Positions 25,446-34,391 of a stretch of 64,000 nucleotides of DNA are shown here, one piece after another; positions within the stretch are counted from its first letter, which is position 1; the number at the start of each line of letters is the position of its first letter. Origin of the DNA: Nakamurella sp. A5-74. Lineage in GTDB: Bacteria; Actinomycetota; Actinomycetes; Mycobacteriales; Nakamurellaceae. The notes under the pieces were generated by a model. The model saw only the letters and a list, made by a program, of their open reading frames with translations. It was not told where the DNA came from and did not search any database. The position numbers and the translations under genes are program-made. The DNA lies in assembly GCF_040438885.1 (NCBI RefSeq), contig NZ_CP159218.1, positions 4,650,001 through 4,714,000 on the forward strand. The letters run 5' to 3'.

Positions 25446-25501
25446 TCGGCGTAAAAACGCCGAATCGAGCGTCCCAGCAAGCATTCCTGCCGATCCGATG
25501 A
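25446..25501. repeat. dispersed ~55-bp element with hairpin cggcgt-aaaa-acgccg
   Basis: The segment begins tcggcgtaaaaacgccga, a perfect hairpin with a short loop, and ends tgccgatccgatg. The same order (hairpin, cagca, tgccgatcggatg) occurs at 58433-58483. Both copies lie downstream of plus-strand genes, so a terminator-like role is plausible. Confidence 0.65.
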
Positions 25502-25641
25502 CGCGGCCCGCCTCGGTCGTCCCTCCCTTGCTCCCTGTCCTGAGCGAGGAACGAGACGAAGGGGACCACCGATTCCTCTCCCCCTCGAACCCACGCGGGC
25601 GGGCACGTGTACCCGCGCGCTGATCATCGACACCGAGGGAC

Positions 25642-25745
25642 CGCGGATGAGGACGCTGCGCAGCCCTCTGCAGCGATGGCCGCGCCGGGAGCCTGCGAAC
25701 CGGCGCGGCCGAGCGAAGCCTGTCGAAGCAGCGTCCTCATCCGCG
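25642..25745. repeat. nested long inverted repeats
   Basis: The 18-bp arms at 25642-25659 and 25728-25745 (cgcggatgaggacgctgc and its reverse complement) are perfect. Between them lies a second perfect 11-bp pair, ggccgcgccgg at 25678 and ccggcgcggcc at 25700. The whole 104-bp element could fold into one bulged hairpin. Confidence 0.85.
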
Positions 25746-25791
25746 GGCGCCCCCAGTCTCGACACGCTCGTTCCTCGCTGCTCGACCAGCG

Positions 25792-27306
25792 TCAGTCGGT
25801 GATTCCCTCGGCGCGCGCCCAGGCCAGCAACTCCTGCTCGGCGACGTCCCGGTCGAGCGGGCCGCGCTCCAGGCGCAACTCCTTGAGGTACGTCCACGCT
25901 CTGCCGACCACGGGCCCCGCCGGGATACCGAGCAGCTCCATGATCGCGTTGCCGTCGAGGTCGGGCCGCACCCTCGCGAGATCCTCGGCCGCACCGATCT
26001 CCTCGATCCGGGCCTCGAGGGCGTCGTAGGCCTCCTGCAACGCCACGCGGCGCCGCTTGTTGCGAGTCGTCGAATCGGCGCGGACCAGCTTGTGCAAGCG
26101 GGGCAACAACTCTCCGGCATCGGTGACGTAGCGACGCACCGCCGAATCCGTCCACCGGCCGCCGGCGAAGCCGTGGAACCGCAGGTGCAGGAACGTCAGG
26201 TCGGCGACGTCCTCGATGATCCGCTTCGGGAACTTGAGCGCCTTGAGCCGCTTGCGCACCAGCTTGGCGCCGACCACCTCGTGGTGGTGGAAGCTGACGC
26301 CGCCGCCGTCCTCGTAGCGCCGGGTGGCCGGCTTGCCGATGTCGTGCAGCAGAGCAGCGAGCCGCAGGGTCAGATCCGGGCCGTCCTGTTCCTGCGCGAT
26401 GGCCTGGTCGAGCACCGTCAGCGAGTGCTGGTAGACGTCCTTGTGCTGGTGGTGCTCGTCGGTCTCCATCTGCAGCGCCGGCAGCTCGGGCAGGATCAGC
26501 GTGGCGAGGCCCGTTGCCGTCAGCAGCTCCAGCCCGGCGTGCACCTGCGGTGAACAGATCAACTTGGCCAGCTCCACCTGGATGCGCTCGGTGGTGATCC
26601 GGGCGATCTGCGGGGCCATGGCGGTGATCGCCTCGACCACCCGCGGCGTAGGCACCAGGTCGATCTGCGCCACGAAGCGGACCGCGCGGAGCATCCGCAG
26701 GGGGTCGTCGCCGAAGCTCTGCTGCGGAGTGCCGGGGGTGTCCAGCCTGCGAGCGGCCAGGTCCTCGATCCCGTGGTGCGGGTCCGTGAAGACGTGGCCA
26801 GGGACCGAGACCGCCATCGCGTTGACGGTGAAGTCGCGGCGAACCAGGTCGTGCTCCAGATCATCACCGAAGGTGACCTCGGGGTTGCGCGAGTCGCCGT
26901 CGTACAGATCGCTGCGATAGGTGGTGATCTCCAGGACGTAGCCGTCCTTGGTGGCGCCGACGGTCCCGAACGTGATGCCGGTGTCCCACATCGAATCGGC
27001 CCACGGCCCGACGATCCGCTGGATGTCCGCCGGCCGGGCGTCGGTGGTGAAGTCGAGGTCGTTCCCGAGCCGTCCGAGTAGGGCATCCCGAACCGACCCG
27101 CCGACCAGGTGCAGCTGGAACCCGTTGGTCGCGAACAGCTTTCCGAGGACGTCAGCCACCGGGGAGATCTTCATCAGCTGGGCGACCGCCTCCTGCTGGG
27201 CGCGGGTCAGCGCCCGCTGCAGGGCTGGTTCGGGGGCATTGACAGCAGCCTCGGCCGGAGCGGCAGCAGCAGGCAACGCTGCACCGGGAGGGGGAGTCGT
27301 GGACAC
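25792..27306 (-). CDS. pcnA: CCA tRNA nucleotidyltransferase
   Basis: GTG 27306 gives 504 residues; the extra upstream part of the frame lacks coding character. Class II CCA-adding enzymes have a nucleotidyltransferase head, seen as HLVGGSVRDALLG and NDLDFTTDARP (catalytic Asp pair), the RNA-binding segment RDFTVNAMA, and an HD domain with LAALLHDIGKPATRR. The enzyme adds or repairs the 3' CCA end of tRNAs. The Ala/Pro-rich first 45 residues are typical of actinomycetes. This gene normally lies next to the NUDIX gene now at 39148. Confidence 0.95.
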   Translation of the reverse strand: MSTTPPPGAALPAAAAPAEAAVNAPEPALQRALTRAQQEAVAQLMKISPVADVLGKLFATNGFQLHLVGGSVRDALLGRLGNDLDFTTDARPADIQRIVGPWADSMWDTGITFGTVGATKDGYVLEITTYRSDLYDGDSRNPEVTFGDDLEHDLVRRDFTVNAMAVSVPGHVFTDPHHGIEDLAARRLDTPGTPQQSFGDDPLRMLRAVRFVAQIDLVPTPRVVEAITAMAPQIARITTERIQVELAKLICSPQVHAGLELLTATGLATLILPELPALQMETDEHHQHKDVYQHSLTVLDQAIAQEQDGPDLTLRLAALLHDIGKPATRRYEDGGGVSFHHHEVVGAKLVRKRLKALKFPKRIIEDVADLTFLHLRFHGFAGGRWTDSAVRRYVTDAGELLPRLHKLVRADSTTRNKRRRVALQEAYDALEARIEEIGAAEDLARVRPDLDGNAIMELLGIPAGPVVGRAWTYLKELRLERGPLDRDVAEQELLAWARAEGITD

Positions 27307-27558
27307 GTGGACCGATTCTACGGACCGGCGCACCTCTGGTGGCACGCTTCTCCGTCCCGGACCAGCTGGCGGCCGGCGTTCACCGGAGACTGCACGCAGA
27401 GCGCGGATCGGCCTGGTGGTCGACCGAACGCTCGCTGCGTGCGCTGTCCTGCGTTCACGGCACCAACGGCCGGTGTCGGGGGATACAGTCCCGCTCATCG
27501 AAACCCCCTTCGTGTCGACGCCGGACCCGGTCGCCAGAGGTCCGGCAGAGGAGCCGAG

Positions 27559-29121
27559 ATGACCACGTCACCGCACCGGTCGGCGTACCTGCCACCGGCC
27601 GACCAGCGGTCGCAGACCCACCCCGACCGGGTCGACGCAGTACTCAGCCGACAGGCCCGGCGCACGCCGGAGAAGACCGCGCTCACCTTCGGCGACCGTG
27701 AGTTCACGTACCGGGAACTGGATGACGCCGTCAGCCGTGCCGCCGGCATCCTGGGTGAGCTGGCCCTCGCACCGGGCTCCCGGATCGCCGCCTTCGGCAA
27801 GAACTCCGACGCCTACCTGATCGCGTTCCTCGCCTGCTCGCGCGCCGGGCTGGTGCACGTCCCGGTCAACTTCGCGCTCACCGGATCCGAACTCGGCTAC
27901 CTGCTCACCGACTCCGGTGCCTCGGCGGTGCTGTTCGACCCGGCGCTGGCGCCGACGCTGCTGGCCACCCTGACCGATCTCGGCAGCCTGCCGACCATCG
28001 CGCTGCGGGACGCCGAGGGCTCACTGATCGAACGGAGCACGAGCGGCGAGGTGCCGCAGATCGTCACTCCCGCAAGCGATCTCGTCCAGCTGCTGTACAC
28101 CTCCGGCACGACCTCACGTCCCAAGGGCGCGATGATGACCCACGGCGCCCTGGTGCACGAGTACCTGTCGTCCATCCACGGGCTGGACTTCCGCGCCGAT
28201 GACGAACCGCTGCAGGCGATGCCGCTGTACCACTCGGCCGGGATGCACGTCTTCACGATGCCGTACCTGATGATCGGTGCCACCAACCATCTGCTCGAGG
28301 TCCCGGAGATCGGCGCGGTGCTGCGCACCATCGAGGAGCGCTCGATCGGCTCGCTGTTCCTGGCGCCGACCGTCTGGGTCCCGCTGTCGCAGCATCCGGA
28401 CTTCGCCACCCGCGACCTGCATTCGCTCGCGAAGGCGTACTACGGAGCGTCGATCATGCCTGGCCCGGTACTCGACCGACTCCGCGGCGCCCTCCCGGAG
28501 TTGTTGTTCTACAACTGTTTCGGGCAGTCGGAGATCGGGCCGCTGGCCACCATTCTGCGTCCGGAGGAGCACGACGAACGCCCGGACTCGTGCGGCCGGC
28601 CGGTGCTGTTCGTCGAGCTCCGGGTGATCGATTCCGCCGGCGAACAGGTGCCGCCCGGCGGTACCGGCGAGGTCGTCTACCGCTCGCCGCAGCTGTGCGA
28701 GGGCTACTGGAACAAGCCCGAGGAGACTGCGGAGGCGTTCGCCGGCGGATGGTTCCACTCCGGTGATCTGGTGCGGATCGACGAGGGCGGCTTCATCACC
28801 GTGGTCGACCGGATCAAGGACGTCATCAACACCGGCGGCGTGCTGGTCGCCTCCCGCGAGGTGGAGGATGCGCTGTACACGCATCCCGCGGTGGCGGAGG
28901 TGGCGGTGATCGGCACTCCGGACGAGAAGTGGATCGAGGCCGTCACCGCGTTCGTGGTGCTCAAGCCGGACGCCACCGTGAGCGCCGAGGAGCTGCGCAC
29001 CCACAGCCGTGCGACCCTCGCGCCGTTCAAGGTGCCCAAGTCCGTGCACTTCGTCGAGGAACTGCCCCGCAACCAGTCGGGCAAGCTGCTCAAGCGGGAG
29101 CTCCGCACCCGGGCGGACTGA
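27559..29121 (+). CDS. acyl-CoA synthetase / AMP-dependent ligase
   Basis: ATG 27559 follows GAGGAG at a good distance. The product has 520 residues. The AMP-binding motif LLYTSGTTSRPKGAMM is near residue 178, the A5-type motif FYNCFGQSEIG follows, then GWFHSGDLVRIDEGGF and the C-terminal lysine motif NQSGKLLKREL. It activates a carboxylic acid to acyl-CoA, fitting the nearby beta-oxidation genes at 33.4-36.8 kb. Chain length preference cannot be read from sequence. Its 252-bp upstream gap to pcnA shows no motif. Confidence 0.92.
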   Translation: MTTSPHRSAYLPPADQRSQTHPDRVDAVLSRQARRTPEKTALTFGDREFTYRELDDAVSRAAGILGELALAPGSRIAAFGKNSDAYLIAFLACSRAGLVHVPVNFALTGSELGYLLTDSGASAVLFDPALAPTLLATLTDLGSLPTIALRDAEGSLIERSTSGEVPQIVTPASDLVQLLYTSGTTSRPKGAMMTHGALVHEYLSSIHGLDFRADDEPLQAMPLYHSAGMHVFTMPYLMIGATNHLLEVPEIGAVLRTIEERSIGSLFLAPTVWVPLSQHPDFATRDLHSLAKAYYGASIMPGPVLDRLRGALPELLFYNCFGQSEIGPLATILRPEEHDERPDSCGRPVLFVELRVIDSAGEQVPPGGTGEVVYRSPQLCEGYWNKPEETAEAFAGGWFHSGDLVRIDEGGFITVVDRIKDVINTGGVLVASREVEDALYTHPAVAEVAVIGTPDEKWIEAVTAFVVLKPDATVSAEELRTHSRATLAPFKVPKSVHFVEELPRNQSGKLLKRELRTRAD

Positions 29122-29139
29122 CGACGCGGGCGGACTGGG

Positions 29140-29742
29140 TCAGCCCTCCAACCAGATCGGGATGATCGAGGCGACCAGCAGGACCGCCAGGATGAGATTC
29201 AGTCCGGCCCATTGCCGTGGTGTGCGCAGAACGCGGCGCAGCCCCATTCCCAGCAGGCACCACACCGTCAGCGAGATGCCCGAAGCGACGGCGAACACGA
29301 CGGCGAAGGCCAATGCCAGCGTCACCGGATGCGGAGAGAGCGTCGAGAAGGCGGCGGCCGCCGCGGTCGTCATCGCCCAGCCCTTGGGGTTGTACAACAG
29401 CAGCACAGCGCCACCGGTCAGGCTGATCGGCTCGCTCGAGCGTTCCGCCTGGTGCGGTGACCCACTCCGCGCCGTGCGCACGGCCAGCCACAGCAGGTAG
29501 GCGGTTCCCGCAATCCTGAGCGCCAGTGCGAGGATCGGAACAGCCGTCAGCAACCCGCTCAGACCGGCAGCTGCCACCGCGGCCATGATCGCCAGCGCCA
29601 CGCAGATGCCGCTGAGCACGGGCAGCGAACGGCGCAATCCGAAGTGGGCTCCGGTGGCTGTCGCGATGGCGGTTGCGCCACCCGGGGTGATGGTCGAGAT
29701 GAGCGCAAAGCCGCTCAGGCCGAGAACGACGTCTGCATCCAT
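29140..29742 (-). CDS. LysE family amino-acid exporter
   Basis: ATG 29742 (GTG 29748 also possible) gives 200 residues with six hydrophobic helices. The N-terminal segment FALISTITPGGATAIATATG matches the family pattern F-x5-PGP, and LRIAGTAYLLWLAVRTAR is the second family hallmark. The gene is divergent from a LysR regulator with about 80 bp between, as in argO/lysE systems. It probably exports a basic or other amino acid. Confidence 0.88.
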   Translation of the reverse strand: MDADVVLGLSGFALISTITPGGATAIATATGAHFGLRRSLPVLSGICVALAIMAAVAAAGLSGLLTAVPILALALRIAGTAYLLWLAVRTARSGSPHQAERSSEPISLTGGAVLLLYNPKGWAMTTAAAAAFSTLSPHPVTLALAFAVVFAVASGISLTVWCLLGMGLRRVLRTPRQWAGLNLILAVLLVASIIPIWLEG

Positions 29743-29821
29743 GACCACAGTGGTAGTGGCTTCCCAGACATTTCAGCAATCAGTGGCAGACAACTCTGTC
29801 ATCAGCATTCATGATGGCTGG

Positions 29822-30697
29822 ATGACACCTCTGCTGGATCTGCACCAGGTCCGGTCGTTCCTGGCCGCCGCGGACTACGGGAGCATGACGGCGGCCGGCG
29901 AGATCCTGCGGCTGAGCCAGGGTGCGGTGAGTCAGCACATCGCCCGGTTGGAGGGAACGCTCGGCTGCGTGTTGTTCGTCCGCGGCCGCCGCGGCCTCAC
30001 CCTCACCGACGACGGTGAACGGCTGGTCCAGCCCGCCCGGTCGCTCCTGACGCAGAACGATCGGGCCTGGTCGGCGTTGAACGGCGCGAAGGTGACTCGG
30101 CAGGTGCGCCTCGGAGTGCCGTTCGACCTCGTCGGGACGCTGCTGCCGCCGGCCGTGCAGTCCTTCGTCGCCGATTTCCCGGACACCGAGCTGTCCCTGG
30201 TCTGCGAATCGTCCCCCGTACTGCTGAGCCAACTGGCGACCGGCAGCATCGACCTCGCGGTCGTCGAGGTGCCGGCCGAATCTGGCCTGCCGAACGGCAC
30301 TGCGAAGCGCCTGACCGTCGAACCGCTGGTCTGGGTGGGGGCAGTCGGTGGCCGGGCACACCAGCGACGCCCCCTGCCGGTCTCGCTCGTCTCGGACACC
30401 TGCGCGTTCCGGCCGCTGGTGCTCGAGGGACTCCGCGCCGCCGACGTCACCTGGCGGATGGTCTTCGACCAGGGCAACCTGGACGCCACCTTCGCCACCG
30501 TCCGGATGGACCTGGCCGTGACCGCCGCGCTCGCCCCGTGCATCCCCAGCGGCCTCGAAGTGCTGGCCACCGGCGCCGGGGCGGACGGACTTCCGCCGCT
30601 GCGATCGGTCGCCATCGATCTACACCTGTCTGCTGTCGGTGCGCAGGACACCGGAGTGCGTGAACTGGCACGACGGATCCGGACCTTGTTCCGGTGA
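29822..30697 (+). CDS. LysR family regulator of the LysE exporter (ArgP/LysG-like)
   Basis: ATG 29822 starts LLDLHQVRSFLAAADYGSM, the LysR helix-turn-helix with LRLSQGAVSQHIARLE. The product has 291 residues, normal for the family. The effector domain follows (VRLGVPFDLVGTLLP, SIDLAVVEVP). Its divergent position next to lysE suggests that it activates the exporter when an amino acid builds up. The shared intergenic region 29743-29821 should hold the operator. No single site could be fixed. Confidence 0.88.
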   Translation: MTPLLDLHQVRSFLAAADYGSMTAAGEILRLSQGAVSQHIARLEGTLGCVLFVRGRRGLTLTDDGERLVQPARSLLTQNDRAWSALNGAKVTRQVRLGVPFDLVGTLLPPAVQSFVADFPDTELSLVCESSPVLLSQLATGSIDLAVVEVPAESGLPNGTAKRLTVEPLVWVGAVGGRAHQRRPLPVSLVSDTCAFRPLVLEGLRAADVTWRMVFDQGNLDATFATVRMDLAVTAALAPCIPSGLEVLATGAGADGLPPLRSVAIDLHLSAVGAQDTGVRELARRIRTLFR

Positions 30698-30800
30698 CGG
30701 GCGCAGGCACCGGGTGAGCGCGCGTCGCGATCGGCGAACGTTCGAACCCCGTTGCCGATGGACTCGTCGACAGCAAGCCCCGTTGGGAGAGGATGTGGTC

Positions 30801-31520
30801 ATGAGTCTTCGCTACCGCCGGGTACTGCTGAAGCTGAGCGGCGAGGCCCTCTCATCCGACAGCGGCGAAAGTGTGGATCCCGCTCGGCTGCAACACCTGG
30901 CGCGCGAGGTGGCCTCGGTGCACGCACTGGGCGTGCAGGTGGCGGTGGTCGTCGGAGGTGGCAACTACTTCCGCGGGACGATGGCCGACCAGTGGGGGAT
31001 CAGCCGGGCCGAGGCGGACAACATCGGCATGCTCGGCACCGTGATGAACGCTCTCATGCTCCGCGGAGCCCTCACCGGTCTGGGCGAGGTGGACGTGCGC
31101 GTCATGACGGCCATGCCGATCCAGTCGGTGGCCGAGCCGTTCATCCGGCTCCGCGCCATCCGTCATCTCGACAAGGGCGCCATCGTGATCCTGGCCGGCG
31201 GCATCGGGCAGCCGTACGTCACCACCGACTACCCGTCCGTGCAGCGGGCGCTGGAGGTCGACGCCGACGCACTGCTGGTGGCGAAGCGCGGAATCGACGG
31301 GATCTACAGCAGCGACCCGAACATCGATGCTGACGCGGTGCGCTACGACAGGCTCACCTATCGGGAGGCCATCGATCGGGGCGTCAAGGTGATGGACACC
31401 GGCGCGTTCGTACTCGCGGACGAACAGGGCCTCACCATGCACGTCTTCGACGTGGCCGCCGCAGGAGCGATGAGCCTGATCTGCCGGGGCGAGGATCTCG
31501 GCACGCTCGTCCAGCGCTGA
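30801..31520 (+). CDS. pyrH: UMP kinase, stand-alone copy
   Basis: ATG 30801 follows GGGAGAGGA. The product has 239 residues. Typical UMP kinase parts are LLKLSGEALSS, VVVGGGNYFRG, NIGMLGTVMNALML, and AGGIGQPYVTTD. The enzyme phosphorylates UMP to UDP. Genes for it usually lie between tsf and frr, which are absent here. The segment LVAKRGIDGIYSSDPN and the residues around YVTTDYPSVQ differ from the common actinomycete copy, as far as memory allows, so this may be a second, divergent paralogue. Confidence 0.9.
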   Translation: MSLRYRRVLLKLSGEALSSDSGESVDPARLQHLAREVASVHALGVQVAVVVGGGNYFRGTMADQWGISRAEADNIGMLGTVMNALMLRGALTGLGEVDVRVMTAMPIQSVAEPFIRLRAIRHLDKGAIVILAGGIGQPYVTTDYPSVQRALEVDADALLVAKRGIDGIYSSDPNIDADAVRYDRLTYREAIDRGVKVMDTGAFVLADEQGLTMHVFDVAAAGAMSLICRGEDLGTLVQR

Positions 31521-31588
31521 CACGTTCCTGGGGTGACGGGATCTCCCTCGAGGTCCAGCAGATCGAACTTCGCGGCCGCCAACCGCTT

Positions 31589-31758
31589 GCCGCATTCTCA
31601 TTGGTCAGGAACAGACGCATTTCGGTGCGAAGACGACCATTTGGAATGCGGCTGACGCTCCACCATGCGGCTGACCGACCAGAATGCGGCCGACGTTCCA
31701 GCATCCGGCTGACCGTCGAAGACGCGGCCGACGTTCCAGCATGCGGCCGACCGTCGAG
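31589..31758. repeat. intergenic module at convergent gene ends, copy 1, with ~21-bp tandem units
   Basis: The module starts gccgcattctcattggtc and has perfect 9-bp arms gccgcattc (31589) and gaatgcggc (31644). It continues into degenerate units of the type atgcggctgacgctcca (at least six). A related copy is at 33321-33425. Both lie between convergent genes, consistent with a bidirectional terminator element. Confidence 0.75.
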
Positions 31759-31771
31759 GATCGCCCGACGC

Positions 31772-32851
31772 TCAAGCGGGCGGCTCGGTCGATGCACCGA
31801 GGGCGGCAGTGAGTACCGCGTGCCTGCTGTTGAGCCCCGTCCTGGCGAAGATCGACTTGAGGTGGTCGCCGACCGTGTAGTCGCTGATCGACATGGCCTC
31901 GGCCAGTTCGTGAGTGTCCAGGCCGCGGGCCAGCAGCCGCACGAGCCGGTGCTCGCGGGGACTGAATGCATGGCTGCGGGCGTACACGTCGCGACGCTCG
32001 GCCCCGGGAGTCTCCTCGATCGACACGGCAATCGCGCCGGGTCCTGACGTCCCGCTCGCGGCCAGTCTGCTCGCTCGCACCGTGACCCAGGTGAAGCCCG
32101 GCACGTGGGTGCGGGCCGAGGCGGGATGGTCGTCGGCGCCGGCCTCGACGGCGATCAGCTGGGCGGCGACGTTGTACGCAGCCGCCGGGATCGGCGCCAT
32201 GCCGGGCGTCGTCGGCAGCAGTCGCTGCAGCCATGCGGTGGCCGCGACGGTCTGACCGGTGATGCACAGCGCATCGTCGAGGATGAGAACGGCGGGACCC
32301 TCGTCGCGTGGCACGGACGCTGCCGGGGCGAGGAACGTTCCCGCCAGGCGTCGTCGGACTGCAGTCGTGATCGTGCTGCCGGCGGCGACGAGGACAGCCA
32401 CCTCGTCGTCGGTGAACGGCCCGCTCGTCCCGTCCCGCCAGAGGTCGAGGAACGCCCAGGTGCCATGACGGTCCCGGCACACCGTCGAGGCGACGTCGAC
32501 GATGCCGTATCCCGTCAACATCGCGCGCCACGGATCCAGCGGGTCGGCGGCGGTTCGGCTCAGCAGCCGCACCGGATGCGGTGGGCCGGCGAAGGTCGTC
32601 CACCGGTTGATCGGACTCGAGTACTTGAGCTTGATCACGGTCGGAAGCGCTGACAGGGCGGGGACCTCGGCCACCGGGTTGCTCCCGACGGAGGTGACGG
32701 GGTCGGTCAGCAGCCAGGCGTAGGCGTCGAAGCCGAGCGACCGGCGTAGCTCAGCGACGATGCCGACCCGGAGGTCGCGTTCGCCCAGTGTCGAGGCGCA
32801 GAGACGCTCGATCCGCTCAACGCTCCGCGCCAGGCTCCATGAGCCCGTCAT
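31772..32851 (-). CDS. LuxR family transcriptional regulator
   Basis: ATG 32851 gives 359 residues. The C-terminal LuxR/GerE helix-turn-helix reads AFSPREHRLVRLLARGLDT and MSISDYTVGDHLKSIFARTG (residues about 290-350). The first 280 residues look like a GAF-type sensor (YAWLLTDPVTSVGS, WAFLDLWRDGTSGPFTDDE). It is divergent from the small ABM protein gene at 32966, which it may control. The ligand is unknown. Confidence 0.85.
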   Translation of the reverse strand: MTGSWSLARSVERIERLCASTLGERDLRVGIVAELRRSLGFDAYAWLLTDPVTSVGSNPVAEVPALSALPTVIKLKYSSPINRWTTFAGPPHPVRLLSRTAADPLDPWRAMLTGYGIVDVASTVCRDRHGTWAFLDLWRDGTSGPFTDDEVAVLVAAGSTITTAVRRRLAGTFLAPAASVPRDEGPAVLILDDALCITGQTVAATAWLQRLLPTTPGMAPIPAAAYNVAAQLIAVEAGADDHPASARTHVPGFTWVTVRASRLAASGTSGPGAIAVSIEETPGAERRDVYARSHAFSPREHRLVRLLARGLDTHELAEAMSISDYTVGDHLKSIFARTGLNSRHAVLTAALGASTEPPA

Positions 32852-32965
32852 CGCACGAGTGTGCCAACTGATGCGCCGATGCGACATCCCGAGGATGAGG
32901 GATGGTTCGTCGGAGTCGAAATCCCTAGCGTCGCGGGCATCATCCCCGATGTGAAAGGACCGGCC

Positions 32966-33304
32966 ATGTACGCAATGGTGGTGCGAATGAGTCTCGACCC
33001 GGATCGTCGATCGGACGTGATCGCCCACCTCCGGCGAGACGTCGTCGGTTTCGCCTGCGGGCTACCCGGATTCGTCAGTGGGCAGTGGTTCTGCTCGACC
33101 GACGGTGTCGACGGCCTCGGCGTGGTCCTGTTCGACGCCGAAGCAGACGTCGTCGCCGCGGCCCGTGGGCCGCGCGCCACCCAGCACGACGACGAGCGAG
33201 CGTGGAACATCGAGAACGTCCAGGTGTTCGAGCAGGTCGCCCGAGCCGAGCGCGCCGGCGGCGCCGACATTCCCGACGGCATGCCGAGCGCTGCACCGGC
33301 GTGA
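32966..33304 (+). CDS. small dimeric alpha/beta-barrel (ABM-like) protein
   Basis: ATG 32966 follows AAAGGA at the right spacing. The product has 112 residues. It starts MYAMVVRMSLDPDRR, includes GLPGFVSGQWFCSTDG and ends after NIENVQVFEQV, a pattern of ferredoxin-like ABM or stress-responsive dimeric barrel proteins. Function is unknown. Its divergent LuxR neighbour suggests regulated expression. Confidence 0.65.
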   Translation: MYAMVVRMSLDPDRRSDVIAHLRRDVVGFACGLPGFVSGQWFCSTDGVDGLGVVLFDAEADVVAAARGPRATQHDDERAWNIENVQVFEQVARAERAGGADIPDGMPSAAPA

Positions 33305-33320
33305 TGGAACCTCCACCGCT

Positions 33321-33425
33321 GCCGCATTCTCAGTGGTCGGAAACCGGCGCAATTCGGTGCGGGAACGACCATCCGGAATGCGGCTGACGCACCAACGTGC
33401 GGCTGACGCTCCAGAGTGCGGCTCG
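33321..33425. repeat. intergenic module at convergent gene ends, copy 2
   Basis: The sequence repeats the order of the 31589 module: gccgcattctcagtggtc, then cgca, ttcggtgcg, acgaccat, ggaatgcggctgacgc. Perfect arms gccgcattc (33321) and gaatgcggc (33376) are conserved. It is shorter in tandem units (three). It lies between the convergent ABM and enoyl-CoA hydratase genes. Confidence 0.75.
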
Positions 33426-33441
33426 AGGGAGCCCCGGCGGT

Positions 33442-34251
33442 TCAGCGGCCACGGAAGGTCGGGGTCCGCTTCGCCGCGAACGCCGCCAGGCCGTGAGCGA
33501 AGTCGCTGGAGGCGAGCAACTCGAGTTGTCCCTCACGTTCCCGGGCGAGAGCCGCCTCGAGGTCGGTGATGGCGGTCGCGTTGATGGCCTGCTTCGTGCG
33601 GGCGTATGCGGCGGTCGGGCCGACGGCCAGCCGGGCGACGATGCCGTCCGCACATCCGTCGATCTCGTCGTCGGGCACGCAGATCGCGATCAGCCCGGCG
33701 GCCGCCGCGTCGGGTGCAGTGAGCTTGTCAGCCAGCAGCGCCATCCTCATCGCCGTCGCCCGACCGACACTGGACGTCACCAGGGCCGTCGCCCCGCCGT
33801 CCGGCATCAGCCCGATCCTGCTGAACGCCAACAGGAAGTAGGCCGACTCGGCCGCGATCACCAGATCAGCGGCGAGCGCCACCGACAGACCGATCCCGGC
33901 GGCGACTCCGCGGACGACGGCGACCACCGGAGTAGACCCACGCAGCACGGCCGCGGTGAAGAAGTTGGCCGCGTCGATGGTGGCACCGTCCGGCATGGCT
34001 CCCGGGTGCGCCATCGCGGCGCCCGCCGAACGCAGGTCGATCCCGGATGAGAACGCACCACCGGCGCCGCCGAGCACGATCACCCGGACGTCGGGATCCG
34101 CGTCGAACTGCTCGATCAGGTCGCCGAGCCGGACGAACATCTGCAGGTCCAACGGATTGAGCTGGCGGGGACGGTTGAGGGTGATCCGCGCGACGGGGCC
34201 CTCGACGGTCACCAGGATCCGATCCCGGACCTGCTCGTCCTGCACGTTCAT
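33442..34251 (-). CDS. enoyl-CoA hydratase/isomerase family protein
   Basis: The product has 269 residues from ATG 34251. Crotonase-fold signatures are ARITLNRPRQLNPLD, the oxyanion segment GGAGGAFSSGIDL, and VVRGVAAGIGLSVALAADLVIA. In SRIGLMPDGGATALV the usual catalytic Glu of hydratases (motif P-E-x-G) is Asp, more like isomerases or specialised members. The gene is divergent from the thiolase, and both belong to a fatty acid or CoA-ester degradation set. Confidence 0.9.
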   Translation of the reverse strand: MNVQDEQVRDRILVTVEGPVARITLNRPRQLNPLDLQMFVRLGDLIEQFDADPDVRVIVLGGAGGAFSSGIDLRSAGAAMAHPGAMPDGATIDAANFFTAAVLRGSTPVVAVVRGVAAGIGLSVALAADLVIAAESAYFLLAFSRIGLMPDGGATALVTSSVGRATAMRMALLADKLTAPDAAAAGLIAICVPDDEIDGCADGIVARLAVGPTAAYARTKQAINATAITDLEAALAREREGQLELLASSDFAHGLAAFAAKRTPTFRGR

Positions 34252-34391
34252 CGCTCTCCAGGGTTGTTCTCGATCCGACTGTCGCGGGCCTGCCTACACT
34301 CGCGAGTGAACCACCGTTCACCCCCGACTCGGGTGCCGACATCGCGACACCCCGACCGCACCCGTCACCCGGATGTCCACTGGAGGACCTC

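Larger units (their letters stand above)
25378..25791. other. 414-bp repeat-rich intergenic region before the pcnA 3' end
   Basis: No gene is seen. The region contains a REP-like copy (25389-25412), a hairpin element shared with 58433-58483 (25446-25501), two nested long inverted repeats (25642-25745), and a second REP-like copy abutting the pcnA stop (25756-25793). These probably act as transcript ends between MOSC and pcnA, which converge here. Confidence 0.7.
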
